Below, piece after piece: positions 1 to 11,209 of a stretch of DNA of 64,000 nucleotides. The notes under the pieces are model-generated. The model was given only the letters and a program-made list of their open reading frames with translations, was not told the DNA's origin and did not search any database. Within the stretch, counting starts at the first letter, position 1. Each line of letters starts with the position of its first letter. This DNA is from Durusdinium trenchii (taxonomy: Eukaryota > Sar > Dinophyceae > Suessiales > Symbiodiniaceae). A program made the translations under genes and the position numbers. The stretch is from the NCBI GenBank assembly GCA_963970005.1, contig CAXAMN010006557.1, positions 451,123 through 515,122 of the forward strand, written 5' to 3'.

Positions 1-960
1 AAATCCCAATTAATGTTCTTTATCCAACATCTTCTCCAAGCATAAATTTCTACGACATTCTCGGGTGATTTCTTAATTAATTGAGAAAAATTAATTGAGT
101 AGACCCCCCTGCTCGATGAATTTCAGCTAGTGGAGGGTACATGAAAAAAGACTGGACCCCTGCGCTGCTTGCTTGCCGTGGTCGGAGAGAATCGGACCGC
201 AGTTCAGCAAGAACCCTGGAAACGAAGTACGGGATGTGCAACGGATCAGCACAAAAAAGAATGCTCTTGGACTCCCAGGGGTTCGCGGGTCTCCCCGCCG
301 CTCCATGAAGTGCATCACATGCACGGATCGGGAGGCGGCGTGTGTTTTCCGTCGTGTGTGTTAAGGTCAAGCCTCCTAAACCACAAGCCTCCAAGCCGGG
401 TAGCAGTATCCGGGAGATAAGTCCAAAAAGATTGACGTGAGAATGGTCCCCTAAAGATTCAGCACTTCTTTCTGAAGTTGAAATTCTCTCGGGCTGACTC
501 ATGCTGTTCTCACATGTCGGCCAGCCCTTTGACCACTTCAGGCCCGATGCCAAGAGAGCTCGTTGGACCCAAGAAGTAACGACCACAGAACTCAGTTCAT
601 CATAGTTCACCTGGTTCTGAGTTCTGAGGTCTCCAGCCAACATCCAACTGCAGTCCCACGTCAATCCATGAGTGCTTGGGGAAGCCAAGAGAGCCCCCCG
701 GCACGGAATTGGATGGAATTGGTGAAACCATGCGAACCCCTGTGCTTCACTGCTTCATCGTCTTCCATGTTCGATGCTCAAAGTCCACGATATTCCACGA
801 TGATTCAGAGATAATCAGAGATATTCAGTCCGGATGTGAACAAGAATTGGGAGTTGGAGGTGGAGAGAAATCAATCCATGGTTGGGAACCAGCCCCATCC
901 GTGTAGCCCAAAGGGACCGACTGACCGACTTTGATGCTCTTCAGGAAAAACTTGTTTTGC
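1..960. other. No confirmed exon
   Basis: A long minus-strand open frame (77-688) runs here but it has no AG|G acceptor/donor pair and no recognisable motif. The region should hold downstream exons of the gene that starts at 1051, entered in phase 1, but I could not place one. Confidence 0.4.
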
Positions 961-1051
961 CAAGCTTCAGCTGCTCATTCTCAGCCACTAGGCGCTCATA
1001 CTCGGCTTTCAAGGCTTCCAAATGTTGATGAAACGCCCCCTCCGCCAGCAT
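961..1051 (-). CDS. First exon, coiled-coil N-terminus, unknown protein
   Basis: The exon opens with an ATG at 1051-1049. It encodes about 30 residues rich in Leu, Glu and Lys (core HLEALKAEYERLVAENEQL), which looks like a coiled coil. Many dinoflagellate proteins start with such a segment, so the family cannot be named from it. It ends in phase 1 at a GC donor (CTTG|GCAAAAC). The frame is open upstream of the Met to a GTG, but the ATG fits better. The gene lies downstream of, and in the same direction as, the JmjC gene. The function is unknown. Confidence 0.55.
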
Positions 1052-1129
1052 GGCGCAACAAGTCGCGCCGCTAGCAGCGCTGCTCGCAGCGCCGTGAGCT
1101 GATCGTTTGGGCGTCTGAGCCACAGCGAC

Positions 1130-2060
1130 TCACAGTGAGACCGACCGAATGTTCCATCATTTTTCCTCTTTGGACGCTAGGCCTTAAACCTCTTCTTCGT
1201 CGGGAGGCATGGTTTGCACATAGGGGGGGAATTCCTGGACACCTCCGTTTGCACCACTGGGTGCGAAGCGCCAGAACCCCGAGGGGTAGAATTTCCGGTG
1301 GTTTTTTCGTTCAAAATACCATGGTGGAAGCTCCAGTGGCCCGGTCAAGACCCCTTGCGACCTTGCGACCCGACCCCCACCCCCGAAAGATGTGTAGGTT
1401 AGAATTTTTAGAAGAGGACACCGAACCAATGGGTTTTAGTCTATGTTCCTTCTTCCAGGTCATTGGGAGGTCCCCTGATTATAAACATCCCCAAAAGGTG
1501 CTAAGCTTTCTCCAGCTCTTCAACAGCTTGTAGCTCGCTCCTCCACCACCAACCCCGCCCACTCCAACTGGGCTTGCCCGACCGGCAGAAGAAGGTCAAA
1601 GAGGACAAAGGCGTCAACCGCCGCACAGCACTCGCTTGAGGGTTGGAGTTCGAGCTCTTCCGGATCCGATTAGAAGACCGAATGGGTGGTGACATGGGTT
1701 GAGATGCTGAACACCGGCTTTCAGGTGATTGATTCACTGATTTGCAAAACCTCGGGGCATTTTTTGGGACCATTGTCGCAAGAGTGGCGGAGGTTTTTTC
1801 GTCGTGTCGTGTGTAGGGGTGTCTATTTATATCCCCTTAGCTGTTAAGGGGTGTCCATTAACCACCCCTTGAAGGCCCTGGTACTGTATATGAGTACAAT
1901 AATTGTTTGTTTTCGGGGGGTCCAACGTTTACGACGCACGTCAACATCGCGACCGGCAGCTGCGAGTTCAGCCTAGATGGAGATTTCCTGTCCTACGCCC
2001 CTTCCTTCCCACCCTGCAAATCGAAACGAGCCAAACTCCCCCAACCATCTTGCATCAGGC
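1130..2060. other. 3' region of JmjC gene / intergenic
   Basis: The last exon(s) of the JmjC gene should lie here, because the cupin fold needs a further strand after the WWH motif. I could not fix an exon. The minus-strand frame at 1501-1773 is Ser/Pro-rich and unsupported by splice signals. Confidence 0.3.
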
Positions 2061-2064
2061 CCAC

Positions 2065-5000
2065 ACAATGCCACCAACTGCTCGGCAGATAGAACAAGTC
2101 GCCTGCCAAGCATGGCCCAGAAAATGAGCACTTCAAGTATCACAACCCAAAGGTGCCTGAGGCCGCCTGAAGCCTGTTGATTTTGTAGCAGACTTCTGAT
2201 CCCTCCAACCTCTCCACTTCATCCATTCACGCCCCATGAGAGAAGATGCAGATCTTTACCACCTCCCTGCACCCTAAACCCTAAACCCCCATAGGCGCGC
2301 CACGGGCCAAGCCAGCCAAGCTGTGTCAGCCGATGATCGACCCAGCTAGCAGATGGGTTGTTCTCCTGCAGCTCTTCTCACTTTGTTTCGCGTTGTCAGT
2401 TCCTCATCCGTCGCGCCGTCGTCACGCCGTCGTCGCGCCTTTCTCCACCCAAACCTCCAGTGGCCCGGCAGCATTCGCCAACATGGGGTAGCGAGCTCGA
2501 TCGGAGGCACTCAGCTCCTACGGCAGGAAGCCGTTGAACAACGGCGTAGGAGTGCCGCTGCCAGATGGCGCAAAGAAGGGGCAAATGTCAATACAATGGT
2601 CATACATAGGTCATTGACATACAATGGTAATACATATTAGGTCAATGTCAATGGTCATAACCCCAACCATTGGATCAACGTCTCCACCCCAACGAAACCA
2701 GGCATTGTGGCAGGACGACAGCACCGAACCCGACCGGAGTGTGTTATGCCCAAAGCACGACTCCTGGCCTACATCGTGGTGGAAATGGGGTCACATGTTG
2801 GGGTTTGTAGTAGTAGATGTCTAGACTGGGACTACCTCACCTTGACCAACATGGAATCTGGAATTCATCTTCACTGCCTATTCCTCGAGGAAATCAGTCT
2901 TCCGAATCGGGACCATCCCCCACTTCTCTGCTAAGCAAGTGGTTCCAACCCTGACATGAACGCTTGCCACCAACTCAATCACGTGAGCACTAGTCACTAG
3001 AGCAGCTCTCCCAGACTTGGTTTAATGGAAACCGGAAACCCAAGGTGTTCACTCCCCCCCAAACGATGGGTGTCCTGGACAGGTGGTCCCCTTCAACCAA
3101 TGGCAGTGGGACCTCGCGGACCCCCCGGACCTCGAACCGCTGGAAGGGCAAAATGGAGGAGCGGCTGAAATCCATGCTCGGCCCACGGTCCTCCCGGCAG
3201 GACGGCGGGACGCGGGACGGAAGAAAAGGGATGCAATGCCAAACCCCACCGAAACACCCAGCACAAAGATGGGGTGGTTGACCACCCTCGACAGTGATTC
3301 TCTTGGATGTGCTGGATTGACTAGGATCGTTTCGTAGAAATTGCTGGGGACATGTTCAACTGCACCACGTCTGGTGTCCCCAATTCCACTTGCTTAGCAA
3401 GTGCCCGGCAGCCATGGACCTTAGCCCGGAAGTGCAGCCGAGCTAGACATCCTGTCGGACACCATTCCATCCCTTCCAAGCAAACCTGTCGGTACTTCCA
3501 GCATCTCCCTCCATCTGTGGCTCTCCCGGCCGTCTCTATTTTCTCTCGGCGCATCGCTCGAGCGTTCCTTGGAGATGGGATACACGAAGCGGGCGTCCCC
3601 GGGTGGGTAGAGCCACAAGCGCTTCCGGCCGCACACGCAGATCATGAGATTCCTCAGCGTCCCCGCCCGCCCGGGCTGCGCGGTGTCACCGGGTGTTGAA
3701 GGAGATCCGTGGAGTCTGTGGAGTTCACCTGGACAAGCTGATGCTTGGTGACACAGAAGCTCTTAGGTCATGAGTTCATGGGTCTGGTAAGCAGCTTGCA
3801 GGCTTCTTTGGCGCCTTAAGCTACACCAAAAGACACCCCCCCAGATTGATTCAGATCCTCGGAAAACGGGGGCGTTTGGCTAGGCCACCAGCAAGCACCG
3901 AGCGTCTCATGCGCGTCGTAGTGCACCGACGTGGTGTTCCGGCCGCAGCCAAAGTAGGTGAAGACGCCCTCGGGCAGCAGGTCCCCGAAGCAGCTGCCAT
4001 ACTCCTTCGCAGCGAGGGCCGGACGGTGCATGCTCGGTGGTTCTGGACCCGTGGCCTCACTAAGGCTGTGCTTTTGGCTAAACACTGCACCCGCATGCGG
4101 CCCGGGACCCTCCAAGCTGTGGGGTATTATGTGCGTTATGTGCATCATGCGACTTTTGTGAAGCCTTAAGAAGTGGTTCTTATCGGGGCAGCCGAGCCCA
4201 TACTCACAGCAAGATCTTGTCCGCACCTGCATTCGCAAATACATACATCCATCTCGCCAACCACCACACCCGTCCGGCGGGGTTCGTTCAGGTTCCCGGC
4301 TGCGCTCCTGCTGCGGGTCCGTGCGGGCTGCGCGGATCTCCTCCGCCAGCTCAGGCAGCTCCGCCGCCAGGGGCACCTTGCCCAGGTAGTAGGGCATGGC
4401 CGCCTCCCCTGGCGTCGAAAGAGGGTTTTTGAAAGAGAAAGCACATCAAATGTTGTTCCTGTCTATGTTTGTATATGTGTATATATATATATATAGAGAC
4501 AGAGGGAGGAGAGAGTTATATAATATAATATATATATATATTATGCCATATGTAAAATATATATGGTTCAACTATGCAACTTCAAGATGTTCCAGGCACA
4601 AGTCAAACGAAAGGACAATGGCTGCCAAATAGTCAGCAAGCAGAGCCAAAAACTCAACTCTCTTTGGTTTGAGAATGTGTTCAACAAGTCCTTCCCCCCC
4701 AAAAAAAATCTACTGTAAATCTATTCACGCCAACGGTTCCCGTTGAAACCCCTTTTCGCAAGAGCGGTTCCCGTGTCAAAACGGCGGGCTCTGCACCTCG
4801 CTCGCAGCGTTCGACCGCCTCCAGGTAGGCTGCAAAGGGCAGCTTCAACTCCTCAGGCGGTGGGCTGACGGGCCGGTGGCGCCAGGTGCGGCTGGTGGAT
4901 GCTGATGGCTCTTTAGTTTGAGGGGAGGTGGGCTTTGAGCGGTTAGCGGGGAGGCCGGTTTTCAGTGGATAGCGGTGATCATGTGAGAAATGATTGCCTT

Positions 5001-6297
5001 TGGAGTCACCGAGGCGGCCGATGCCAATGCCAAGCATGCCTTTGCGGCGGTCAAGGCCAATCTTTTGCGGTCATGGGGCCATGCCCACTCTGCAACACAT
5101 GTAGGAGATCGAGCCTGCCACACTTGTGAAGGTGTGAACATCGACACCTCCTTTGTTTTCGTCCCTATCACCTGGCAGCTTGGTTTGTCTTCCCCAAAAA
5201 AAGATGCCACACACGACCACCAGCGTCGAACGGTCCACCCAGACTCCCTTTCGGTCCCGCCGAACGACCCGCGTGAACGCCCCGCGTCCGCTGAAGAGCC
5301 GAGGAGCAGGGTCCGTCATGAACTGCAAGCGCCCGGCGCCGTCCTGGAAGCCCAGACTCTTCACCAAGACCTCGGAGGGTCACGGGCGGGAAGGGATGAC
5401 CTCGCGCGGCCGAGCCGCTGTAGCCCGTGGAAGGAAGGTCGGTCGGTGCCCATGACGAAGCACCGGAAGAGCTGACAACTGCGCCACGCATTTCTTGGAA
5501 GTTGGATGAAGGTGGAATGAACTTTGGGAGAGGGCCTAGTTGGTGTTTTCAGCCCACTTGGTAAAAATATGTCGGAGGGCCCAATCATCCCCAAGTAAGG
5601 GGTTGAAAATAAAGATATCCGAAACCATCACCGAATTTCTTGTTACTAGTAGCGATGCCAGGAGCTACGTTCGTAGCGTCCGTCCTTGCTCCGTTCGTAG
5701 CGATGCCCTTTGTTCCTATAGTAGCTACTTGTTACTGGATGAAGCTTCCAAAAGCTCAACAACAAACATCCAGTGTCCTTTTCACCTAACACGCCACGTG
5801 TGCCCCACCTCCACCTACCATGCCACGCGGCCCGCCGGTGGCTACACTTCTGGCGTAAGAAGTCGAAGTCCGGCAATCGGCCGCAGGGTTCAAAGCGCTC
5901 GGGCGAGAAGGCTCCGCGGAGGACCTCGCTGAGCTTGCTCGCACGCACGAGGTCCCGCGGGCACGATGCATGCGCAACACTCCGGTCTTCCTAACCACCG
6001 GCCCACCGTTTTGAATGTGGCTGGGAGAACAGACACCTTGTGTAACATTAAGACTGTAGGATGACAAGGCTGCAGGACCTAACTGTAACTTCTGGGCACC
6101 TGCCAGGTCAATCTACGAAATCATTCGTGCAAACAACGTGGAACTTACAAACAACTCCTGCGTATCCTTCTGGCCATCCTGTGGCCATCCGTCCGCACAC
6201 CGCACAGCGGTAAACTCCCAGGGGCCACGGGAGAGCCAGTCAAGGCATAGCGCTCAAAGAAGAGCTTCGCTGGTGGCAGTTCCACGACCTCGGGCAC
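2065..6297 (-). CDS. JmjC / cupin_8 domain protein (2-oxoglutarate-Fe(II) oxygenase fold)
   Basis: Exons on the minus strand: 6297-6229, 5370-5239, 4851-4797, 4408-4332, 4004-3904, 3652-3553, 3190-3131, 2517-2439, 2102-2065. All join in phase, each acceptor is AG|G, and donors are a mix of GT and GC. Visible motifs in order: KLFFERYALTGSP (N-terminal strand), KLPFAAYLEAVERC, MPYYLGKVPL and LPELAEEI, FTYFGCGRNTTSVHYDAHE with the Fe-binding H-x-D, GRKRLWLYPPGDA with a Lys at the 2-oxoglutarate position, RARYPML, and DLFYLPSSWWHCV with the distal His. The layout matches the JMJD7/cupin_8 family of protein or RNA hydroxylases or demethylases; the substrate cannot be read. The exons at 6297-6229 and 5370-5239 are assigned by phase and position and are less certain. 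There may be another exon near 5990. The 3' end is not found. Confidence 0.82.
2272..2290. repeat. Interstitial telomere-like CCCTAAA units
   Basis: Two and a partial third unit of CCCTAAA, the reverse complement of the plant/dinoflagellate-type telomere repeat TTTAGGG. It sits in an intron of the JmjC gene. It is short enough to be chance. Confidence 0.5.
4477..4560. repeat. AT-rich microsatellite
   Basis: Runs of TA and ATATATG with interruptions, inside an intron of the JmjC gene. Confidence 0.8.
5641..5739. repeat. Dispersed copy of the 39-bp CTACTAGTAG repeat family
   Basis: Degenerate units containing the words TACTAGTAGCGATGCCAGGA and GCTACGTTCGTAGCG, in the opposite orientation to the tandem array at 52.5 kb. 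Confidence 0.75.
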
Positions 6298-6536
6298 CTC
6301 AGAGCTACGAGCGTCACCTTCGACCGAGTCTCACCAAGACCACGCCCTGGCTCGGGAAGATGGGGTTCCTCCACCAGAAAAGGGCGGGTTTGGGGGGTTC
6401 ATCTGCAGGACAGCGCCATCATCGAAGTGCTCCAGTCCGGTGCGGCGAAGCTTCGAACGCATGCGAACGCAACAGTCGAAGCGGCGTTTAAGGGCGCATT
6501 GAGGAAGGTGGTTGAAGTCATGGCTTTGCTCCATGC

Positions 6537-6650
6537 AGGTTTGTTTCAGAGTACATGGCACAAACCTAGATGTCATGTATTTATATGGTGGTCCCTTTAC
6601 ACCACCATATAAAAGGGGATTGTTCCATCTACTCTGCAACCACTGTAGTT
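6537..6650. mobile_element. MITE-like element with imperfect terminal inverted repeats
   Basis: The left end carries TTTCAGAGTACATGGC and the right end CCATCTACTCTGCAACCACT, which are roughly inverted copies. The centre holds a 13-bp perfect hairpin (6581-6593 against 6602-6614, TTTATATGGTGGT). A related element is at 56692-56795. No coding capacity. Confidence 0.55.
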
Positions 6651-7512
6651 CTCTAGGTCACCCTCATGCCAGGTCGCTTCGCTAGGTATCCTCAGGCCCC
6701 TCAGCAGGCTCACATGGATCCCCAATTGGGCCATCCTGCGCGTGCGAGAAGATGACCAAGAGATCATCCAGAGATCATCCTATGGCTAGCAGCTAGCAGC
6801 TTTGATGTTGAAACCCCCCCCATGATCCAGAGAAGTCGATTTCTGGGCCTCACCACCCATGAGCTTGCTTGCCTGGCGGTCTTTGGGAGAGTTTTCTTGG
6901 TGGGGCGTGAAGGTCGGACACTGCGAAGGTGTCCTGAACTCGCTGGCATCGAACTGGCTGTCCGGGTCGACGCGTGCCGCTCGACAGGGTCGACTTGCAG
7001 GGGGGTCTCAGCATGTCTTGTCTTGGCCACGTCTGTCGCGCATGCAACCTCTGCCTCTCTGCGGTCCTGAACAAGCACAGGATCGAGGGCACTGACACCG
7101 CCTCTCTGCTCAAGAGCTCTTGCAAGAACTGCATCGACGCTTCTGGGATCGTGCCTGAACACCAAGGGGCTTGTATCTGCTTCGATGTTTGATGTAATAT
7201 CATGGTCATGATTCATGTCCCATTGCCTGGTTATGCATGGAGGGAATCCAGGAACTAATCCAAGAACAATCCAGCTCAGCAAAACAGGAGAGCCAATTCT
7301 CAAGTGATCCTCTCAGCAGAATGATTCTCGTCGTGGCAGCACCGGCCGCCACAGCTCATGAGGTTCGTCCCAACCGACGACCCCCCAACACATCCCAATG
7401 GAAAAGGGCAGGTGTTTGGCTCATTGGCATGCGAGCACGATCAGTTAGCTCAGCTTGAGAGCACGGTAGGGGGACGGGTTCGTTTCCGGACTCCGGACGC
7501 CACTGGTCCAGC
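6651..7512. other. No confirmed exon
   Basis: All three minus-strand frames are partly open between 6820 and 7180 and one (containing VDPDSQFDASEF) reads like coding sequence. No AG|G acceptor fits it, so I do not call it. Confidence 0.3.
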
Positions 7513-8918
7513 CTTTGGCCATGGCTTGCTCCAGCATTTTAGCACACTGCTGCCACAGCTGGGGCTGCCCATCTCCGGCAAACTTGGCCGCCTGCGTCCG
7601 GCAAACGTCAAGAGAAGCGGGCGAAGAGAAGCGAAAGACCTCGTCAAAAGTGGCCGTGTTGCTGGGCAGAAGGTGAAATAAAGTGGTCGTATTCTTGCTG
7701 TACCCCTCTTCATCCAAACTTCTTGCACATGGTGGAAAAGCGTTATGCCCCACAGAAAGGAGAGATGCTTCAAGATTCTCTCTACCATGATTGCGTCGGG
7801 CTTTTTTTGTCTACAACCACATGCCCAGAGCAACTGCCACACCACTTGGAGAAACCGGACCTCCGACCCCGCCCCGCCCACCGCGGCGCCGTCTCATCGG
7901 CGCCGCGCTGCAGCTGCTCCTCCGCGGAGACCTGGCGCTTGGGCAGCTGCTCGATGCCCAGGGCCTGCCCGAGGGAGGGATGCCAAGGCCAGTTGCCAGC
8001 CACTGGAGCGGTTTCCTCACACAAAAACCAGCCAAAAAAATAAAGAAACGTTCTATTCAAAACTGTTGAAAACTGTTGAAACCTTATATCATCTCGAAAT
8101 TCAAGAATATGTTCAACTATGTTCAACTCCTCATCTTAGACGTTTTTTGAGATCGATTAAACTATCCTTTCCTCCCTTTTGGGTGCCTGGCACCCCTGTT
8201 TTTTCCACTCTCGCCGTCCGTCCCATCCGCTCCGGGATGGGCGGGAGGGAGGCCTTGCCTTCCGGGCTTGGTTCGCCAAATCTTCCACCGCGTCGGAGCC
8301 TTCGCAAATGCCTCGGGGGGTGGTGGAGTCCACGCCGGCCCGTGGGGCGGCGAAATCGGGGTTGGTGTTGGGGAGGGGGCGCTGTTCAACGACTGCTGAT
8401 CTCATGCTGACGATTTTAGGAGAAATTGGGGTAGGACCGGGTAGCCGGCAGCCCCTTCCAAAGTACAGATTTGGAGGTTCCGGCCCGCAATGGGGGAGCT
8501 TCGTCGTCGCGTGTCTTTCACTTCTGGATCGTCCAAGGCCGTGAGGGGCCGAAGCAACACATGTTTAACTCTGGATGCTGCGAGGCATGTGGCAACCCCC
8601 CAAAGGCGCTTCGACTCGTTCTGTTCGTTCTGTTCGTTTTCATGGACTCCCAGCTACCTTTCAAAATCGTTTCTTCCTTTAGATGTTGCGGTTCTTACAG
8701 GCACCGCTCATTGAACCCAAGTTTGGATGTTCTCTTCCACCAAACGCGCGGGGCGCCGCATCCCCTCTGCACCGCGCCGTGGCGCGGCGCTGCACGGCAT
8801 GCTTCATGAGGTCGACGCCACTGGCGTTGCCCGGGAGGCCGTACTTTTCCTCCGGTTCGAGGCCGCCGTTCGAGGCGGTTTGGGTTCCAAAAGAAGCGGG
8901 GAGAGAAAACTGCTGGGC
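7513..8918 (-). CDS. Unrecognised multi-exon gene
   Basis: Three exons are supported by frame and splice signals: 8918-8773 (motif GGLEPEEKYGLPGNASGVDL, exits in phase 2 at CG|GTGCAG), 8015 to about 7880 (entered at TGAG|GAAACC; motif ALGIEQLPKRQVSAEEQLQ), and 7591-7513 (motif QPQLWQQCAKMLEQAMAKG; ends at AAAG|GCTGG, a GC donor). An open frame at 8160-8400 (motif GICEGSDAVEDLANQARKA) may be another exon but lacks an AG|G start. The joins between exons are not proven, so this could be more than one gene. The product looks soluble and helical. I do not recognise the family. Confidence 0.42.
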
Positions 8919-9645
8919 CTGAACTGAATCCAAGAACCCATGTATCATTATTATGATTTATTATGTATTATGACGGAACTGCTAAAATAGGGTGAGAAAT
9001 GTCCTGACCTAGTGAAAACCGCCGCGATGGTAGTTTTTGGAATGTGCTTTTTCATGCTTTTTCATGTGTTTTCTTCTTTGGAATATACGTTCCGTTGTTT
9101 TGCTTGGTAGCTCCTTATGGGGCCCTCCCTCGTAAAACCTCAAGAAGGTCCCCAAGCGTCCAGCCAGCCAGTAATGCTACTAGCCCCACCAAGACCGCCC
9201 CCAGCCCAAGTCCACCGCCCACACCAAGACCAGCTCAGCGGCCAACACCGGCTTCTGCACCGAAAGAACCAGTGGCCCTAACGCTGCTTGGAGCCCGATC
9301 TTCTGCCTCGCACAGCTGCTGTAGGCCTGACCAGCTCAGCGGCCCCTTGGGACCAGCGAACCAGTGCTTTGTTCTGACTGATTCCGAAGGATGTGGCGTC
9401 TACCCTCACCAACTCACAAATCCAGTGCATGAAGAAGGTAGATGAACTCATAGTCATATTGACATACCACAATCCGGATCATCCGGGAATCATGTCTGGG
9501 TGATCGCTCTTGGGGTCGAGGTATGATGCAAACAATCCCCCACATGGTAACAAGGATCATGCATTCTGCGACCCAAGCGGAACCCCCATCCCCTCCGATC
9601 AGGTGGACCCTGAGGGTCTCCGAACCAGTCCCCCCCAAGGACGAC

Positions 9646-9938
9646 CAGCATCTGCAAGCTGCATGTGTCCAGCCGACGCATGTGCCTCCTGCAAGGCGCG
9701 CTGGAAGGCAGGCTCCTGATACTTGCCCAAGAGCTCACTCAACATCGCCTAGCGCGCGACTCAACCCCCAACTCCTTGGCTTTCGTGGTGTGTGCCCTGA
9801 ACCCTCCTGAACCTTGGCTCTGGCTCCAGCTGTTTTCACCCCACGCCACCTGGCCACAGCGCCCCACGCGTCTGCCCAATCCGCGTCCAAACCGCGCGCG
9901 GCCTCCAGCTCGGACGCCGACAAGTCTTGTGGCTCCAT
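9646..9938 (-). CDS. 5' end of an unrecognised protein, two exons
   Basis: Exon 1 (9938-9840) begins with ATG and encodes 33 residues, MEPQDLSASELEAARG then a Trp-rich acidic helix, ending at GGG|GTGAAA in phase 0. Exon 2 (9715-9646) begins at CAG|GAGCCT in phase 0 with EPAFQRALQEAHASAGHMQL and ends in phase 1 at a GT donor. Both parts look like amphipathic helices. A third exon may lie near 9300-9400 but its frame is ambiguous. No known family. Confidence 0.5.
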
Positions 9939-10179
9939 GGCGCGACCCGCGGGTGGCGCGGCGTCTGTCACCATGGAACGGGTTGGAACCGGGTGGGTTT
10001 TGCCTCCGGCGTGCTGAGAGCTGGCACCTAGCAGGGACTAAGGATACTAAGGGAGATCCTCATAGGTCATGTTGAGACGGTATATCCAGTGGCTTGTGTT
10101 GGGGTTCTCCTTTTTCTCACTTCGGGCAGCTGGTGGCAAGTGACCCCGGTTGCCAGGCAGATCGGCCGTGGGGTCCGTC

Positions 10180-10355
10180 TCTGGGTTTTTCTGGGATGCT
10201 TCGAATCTGCTGCGGGGGTCTTGTTCCAGAACTGCTTGAGGTGTCCCGTTCCCTCCTTCATTTGCTGGAGCATGCGTTGGCACAAGCCCCGTCTGGACCG
10301 GAGGTGGCAATCCAAAGTACGGCCGGGACGGCGTTGTGAGCTTCTCAAAACCAAC
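10180..10355 (-). CDS. Exon of unknown protein, Pro/Gly-rich
   Basis: Entered at GAAG|GTTGG in phase 0 and open for about 60 codons; motifs FEKLTTPSRPYFGLPPPV and APANEGGNGTPQAVLEQD. The 3' end is a guess. It may belong to the gene starting at 9938 or to the 3' part of the SET gene. Confidence 0.38.
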
Positions 10356-10592
10356 CTTCATCAAAGTGCGTCCTCAGCATCCCAGCGTCCTTCAACCGAA
10401 GCCCCCAAATAACAGGAGAAACCCCCGCTGAAGGCTAACATGGATCCTGAAAACAACTAGTTTATAGGGGGAAAGCAGCCTTTCAGCGTGCCATTCGGAT
10501 CCGCAGGGATCCACAGGGTCTATATATGCCCATGTGCCTGAGGACCATTGAATGAAACCAAGCTGGTCCTCCTGGCTCGACGTTCCCCCAAC

Positions 10593-10648
10593 CGCGTTCG
10601 CGCGCTCGCGCATGCGCGCGTTCGCGCGCGTTCGCGCGCGTTCGCCGG
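10593..10648. repeat. CG/TG-rich alternating tract
   Basis: Alternating purine-pyrimidine run built from GCGCGCGTTCGC units; a potential Z-DNA former. The Arg/Ala-rich open frames that cross it are artefacts of the repeat. Confidence 0.6.
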
Positions 10649-10864
10649 CTGCCTTCATTTCGCCCCAGCTGCAGGCATCGGGCCACGGCCTGGGTGTGGA
10701 GGGAGGCGTCTTTCCAGGATTTTTTGTGAAAAGATATACCCCAGCAGTCCAGACGGGCCTCTATCCATGGAGGTTCGGGGTGCCCATGATCCACTCAATG
10801 AGGGACTAAACACAACTCCTTTGTGACTCCTGGTCCAGCGTGTGACGTTTGGTCCTTCTGAGAC

Positions 10865-10933
10865 CTGGTTTGTTGTTGCGTCTGCAAGTCCTGGAGCCGG
10901 GCGAGCTCTCCAATAGCCTTCCCCATAGAAAGC
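10865..10933 (-). CDS. Short coiled-coil-like exon
   Basis: Entered at TGAG|GCTTTC and ended at CCAG|GTCTCAG. Read in phase 2 it gives MGKAIGELARLQDLQTQQQ, a Leu/Gln-rich helix, the most protein-like frame; the phase 0 frame is also open. It may be a C-terminal exon of the SET gene. Confidence 0.4.
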
Positions 10934-10971
10934 CTCAGTTGCGCAAAGAAGCTGCAAACCAGTTCTTTCTT

Positions 10972-11067
10972 GACGATCTCTTCGATCGTGTCTCTTTCAA
11001 TCTGTCTTAGATTTGCAGCAGTGCCTGAAATAGACAGATTGAAAGAGACACGATCGAAGAGATCGTC
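10972..11067. mobile_element. Perfect 36-bp hairpin element
   Basis: Two 36-base arms (10972-11007 and 11032-11067) are exact reverse complements around a 24-base loop. Such perfection implies recent origin. It could be a MITE, a small-RNA precursor or a fold-back replication product. Confidence 0.8.
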
Positions 11068-11209
11068 TAGTCACGACCTGCTTTGCAGCCTCTTTGCGCG
11101 GGAGCCGGGAGCGGGGTCGGTCGTCCTGTCCGGGTCGGTCGTCGTCCGGTTCGCTTCAGAGATCGGTGAGGCACCGAAGAACAAGTGAAGAACCATGGAC
11201 CTCACCATT

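Noticed and set aside
3816-4397. 193-codon open frame as a single JmjC coding exon
   Set aside because: It contains two real exons (4408-4332, 4004-3904) in the same frame plus intron sequence; conserved motifs occur only in the exon parts.
9044-9445. Plus-strand frame with Pro/Thr/Ser-rich stretch
   Set aside because: The same DNA gives equally open minus frames, including a hydrophobic helix; no choice is possible from sequence alone.
10392-10794. Arg/Ala-rich frames near 10.6 kb
   Set aside because: Produced by the CG/TG alternating tract.
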